A DNA stretch of 64,000 nucleotides from Stappia sediminis (GTDB taxonomy: Bacteria > Pseudomonadota > Alphaproteobacteria > Rhizobiales > Stappiaceae), in assembly GCF_009826895.1 (NCBI RefSeq), contig NZ_WUMV01000001.1, forward strand, positions 62,001 through 126,000. The letters run 5' to 3'. Both the position numbers and the translations under genes were made by a program. The first letter of the stretch is position 1; every line of letters starts with the position of its first letter. Below the pieces are notes generated by a model. It made no database searches. It was not told the origin of the DNA and was given only the letters and a program-made list of their open reading frames with translations. Positions 62,752 to 64,000 of this stretch are shown here, piece by piece.

Positions 62752-63660
62752 TCACGATACAAGGTCGGCGACGTCCTTCGCGGATTCTTCCGATATCCAG
62801 GCCTTGAAGGCTTCCACCTTCGGGTCGCTCCACCTGTCCTCGCGCCCGATCAGGCAAAGCCAGCCGTCCGTCTCGCATTTCATGTCCTCGAACGGCATCA
62901 CCAGTGTGCCGGCCCTGAGTTCCTCCTGGCACAGCATGAGGTCGCCCATCACGATGCCCGTGCCCATCACGGCCGCCTTCACCGCCATGTCTAGGTTTGG
63001 AAATGTATTGCCGCTTTCCGGATCGACCCCTTCCACGTTGAAGCGCGTAAGCCACGCTTTCCAGTCTTCATGCCCGGCGTTCTCGTGAAGCAGCGTCTTG
63101 CCGGCAAGGTCCGACGGCTCGTCGAACGGTCCATATTCGCCAAGGAACCGCGGCGAGCAGGCAGGCGAAACGGATGTCGGCAACAGCGGCAGCGAGCGGA
63201 TGTCCGCCGGCCGCTTGCGCCTGTTGTCCATTGCGAAGCCGAGGTCGTATTCGCTCGCGTCGAAACCGGTCGCGCCGTAAAAATCCGTGGTCAGCCTTAT
63301 GTGGATGTCAGGGTGGTCGATGCGGAAGCGGTCGAGCTTGGGGATGAGCCAGCGAATGGAGAAGGTAGGCGGACAGATGATGCGAAGGTCCGCGCCACTG
63401 CGCGAAATGCGCTGGGCCTCGCTGACGATCCGCGCAAAAGCCTCCGTCAGGACGGGAAGAAACCTCCTGCCGTGGTCGGTCAGTTCCAGGCCCTTGGGCA
63501 GCCTCTTGAACAGCGTGACGCCAAGGTGGTCTTCCAGAAGCTTGACGTGCCGGCTCACCGCGCCGCGCGTGACGTGCAGTTCTTCCGCCGCGCCCACATA
63601 GCCCCGGTGGCGGGCCGCCGCCTCGAAGGCGCGGAGCGAATTGAGGGGAGGAAGGCGCAT
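62752..63660 (-). CDS. LysR-family regulator, GcvA-like
   Basis: 302 residues. N-terminal helix-turn-helix LNSLRAFEAAARHRGYVGAA with VTRGAVSRHVKLLEDHLGV, then a substrate-binding-like effector domain (LRIICPPTFSIRWLIPKLDR, DYDLGFA-like SEYDLGFAMDNRR). Matches the GcvA subgroup. It is divergent from the DUF1127 gene at 63781, and the 120-base gap between them is the likely operator. Effector unknown. Confidence 0.93.
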   Translation of the reverse strand: MRLPPLNSLRAFEAAARHRGYVGAAEELHVTRGAVSRHVKLLEDHLGVTLFKRLPKGLELTDHGRRFLPVLTEAFARIVSEAQRISRSGADLRIICPPTFSIRWLIPKLDRFRIDHPDIHIRLTTDFYGATGFDASEYDLGFAMDNRRKRPADIRSLPLLPTSVSPACSPRFLGEYGPFDEPSDLAGKTLLHENAGHEDWKAWLTRFNVEGVDPESGNTFPNLDMAVKAAVMGTGIVMGDLMLCQEELRAGTLVMPFEDMKCETDGWLCLIGREDRWSDPKVEAFKAWISEESAKDVADLVS

Positions 63661-63780
63661 CGGATCTCCATCATGGATCAGATAAACTGATCCTTGCCGC
63701 CAGATATCTTGGTTTGAAACGCCATCGCGTTGCTCATAATTAGAAAGCTTCCGGATGTCGTTTTGTCAACGGAGGCGGAA

Positions 63781-64000
63781 ATGAAAGCCGATGCGGCGTG
63801 CCCTCGGCAGACAGTGGACCCTGCGCTTTCAACAGCGGGGTGGCTTGTCGCCCTGATCAGGAAATTTAAACGCCTTGCGCGACGTCGCGAGTGCCGAATG
63901 CGGCTTGTTGACGATTTGCAGCGTCTCGCGGAGACGTCGCCGCATTTGCTTGAGGATATCGGAATTCGTCCGGATGACGGCGCGGAGGGCATCAAATCGC
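63781..64000 (+). CDS. DUF1127-domain protein (cut by right edge)
   Basis: The frame opens at ATG 63781 behind GGAGGCGGAA, an excellent ribosome site, and continues without stop to the end, about 73 codons. RRRECRMRLVDDLQRLAETS then HLLEDIGI is the DUF1127 pattern, short proteins often controlled by LysR/OxyR-type regulators and implicated in phosphate/carbon control and RNA in alphaproteobacteria. Divergent from the GcvA-like regulator. A minus-strand frame over the same bases is rejected. Confidence 0.8.
   Translation, partial: MKADAACPRQTVDPALSTAGWLVALIRKFKRLARRRECRMRLVDDLQRLAETSPHLLEDIGIRPDDGAEGIKS

Noticed and set aside
63678-63995. A 105-codon minus-strand frame at the right edge
   Set aside because: It is opposite the DUF1127 frame, which has a perfect ribosome site and a family motif.
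1-64000. tRNA, rRNA, integrase, transposase or phage genes
   Set aside because: I looked for TTCGAATCC-type arms and recombinase motifs and found none outside coding sequence. A tRNA scan would settle this.

Overview
The window is high-GC, densely packed bacterial chromosome that looks alphaproteobacterial, most likely Hyphomicrobiales (Rhizobiales). The support is gene content and neighbourhoods seen here: petABC (fbcFBC) encoding a Rieske/cytochrome b/cytochrome c1 complex, ychF-pth-rplY-prs, lgt-midA-pgeF divergent from a UbiK/BMFP gene, ybjN-proC, moaE-moaD-pgsA with a nearby uvrC, a PetP/PetR-like MarR-OmpR-kinase operon divergent from ilvE, an Omp25/31-like porin-type barrel, and a DUF1127 gene at the right edge. 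Genus cannot be fixed from the sequence alone. I saw no rRNA, tRNA, CRISPR array, integrase or transposase; the region looks chromosomal with a vertically inherited backbone and small accessory insertions.

Layout. 1-9.3 kb: a class III cyclase cut by the left edge, then the bc1 operon flanked on both sides, in inverted orientation, by two paralogous ABC exporters. 9.8-14.2 kb: adenine/methylthioadenosine salvage (mtnP, apt), bluB, small enzymes and two overlapping MaoC hydratase-like genes. 14.4-16.4 kb: an O-methyltransferase and a GT25 glycosyltransferase. 16.5-28.8 kb: translation and housekeeping genes (ychF, pth, rplY, prs, pgeF, midA, lgt, ubiK) with two insertions, a solitary Tat-type solute-binding protein and a CSS-EAL phosphodiesterase. 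29.1-36.9 kb: ybjN-proC, a GT39-like membrane glycosyltransferase, a TetR-like protein, csaA, a single-domain sensor globin, then an amidoligase whose end overlaps a class-I glutamine-amidotransferase/C26 hydrolase gene. 37-43.8 kb: histidine kinase/OmpR/MarR, ilvE, a Bcr/CflA exporter, molybdopterin synthase and pgsA. 43.9-51 kb: acetyltransferase, HlyU-like, TPR-sulfotransferase, uvrC, SDR and a CaCA exchanger. 51-64 kb: outer-membrane barrel, TetR-HPP pair with a visible operator, EamA exporter, PhnD-like protein, GST, a three-gene secreted operon with RNase T2, rlmJ with an acetyltransferase, a glycine-rich cold-shock protein, an MBL hydrolase, a small secreted protein, a LysR regulator and the start of a DUF1127 gene.

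Genes that plausibly work together: petA-B-C build one respiratory complex; mtnP releases adenine that apt recycles; lgt starts lipoprotein maturation beside a lipoprotein gene in the same run; moaD and moaE form molybdopterin synthase; the TetR gene overlaps HPP and probably controls it through the paired sites just upstream.

The least explained and most promising items are the amidoligase/C26 pair with the neighbouring sensor globin, the glycine-rich domain fused to a cold-shock domain, an M24-fold protein that appears to have lost its metal ligands, the duplicated 47-base mature-N-terminus segment shared by an outer-membrane barrel and an unrelated secreted protein, the long inverted repeat upstream of that barrel gene, and the inverted ABC paralogues with a 47-base identical tract around the bc1 operon.
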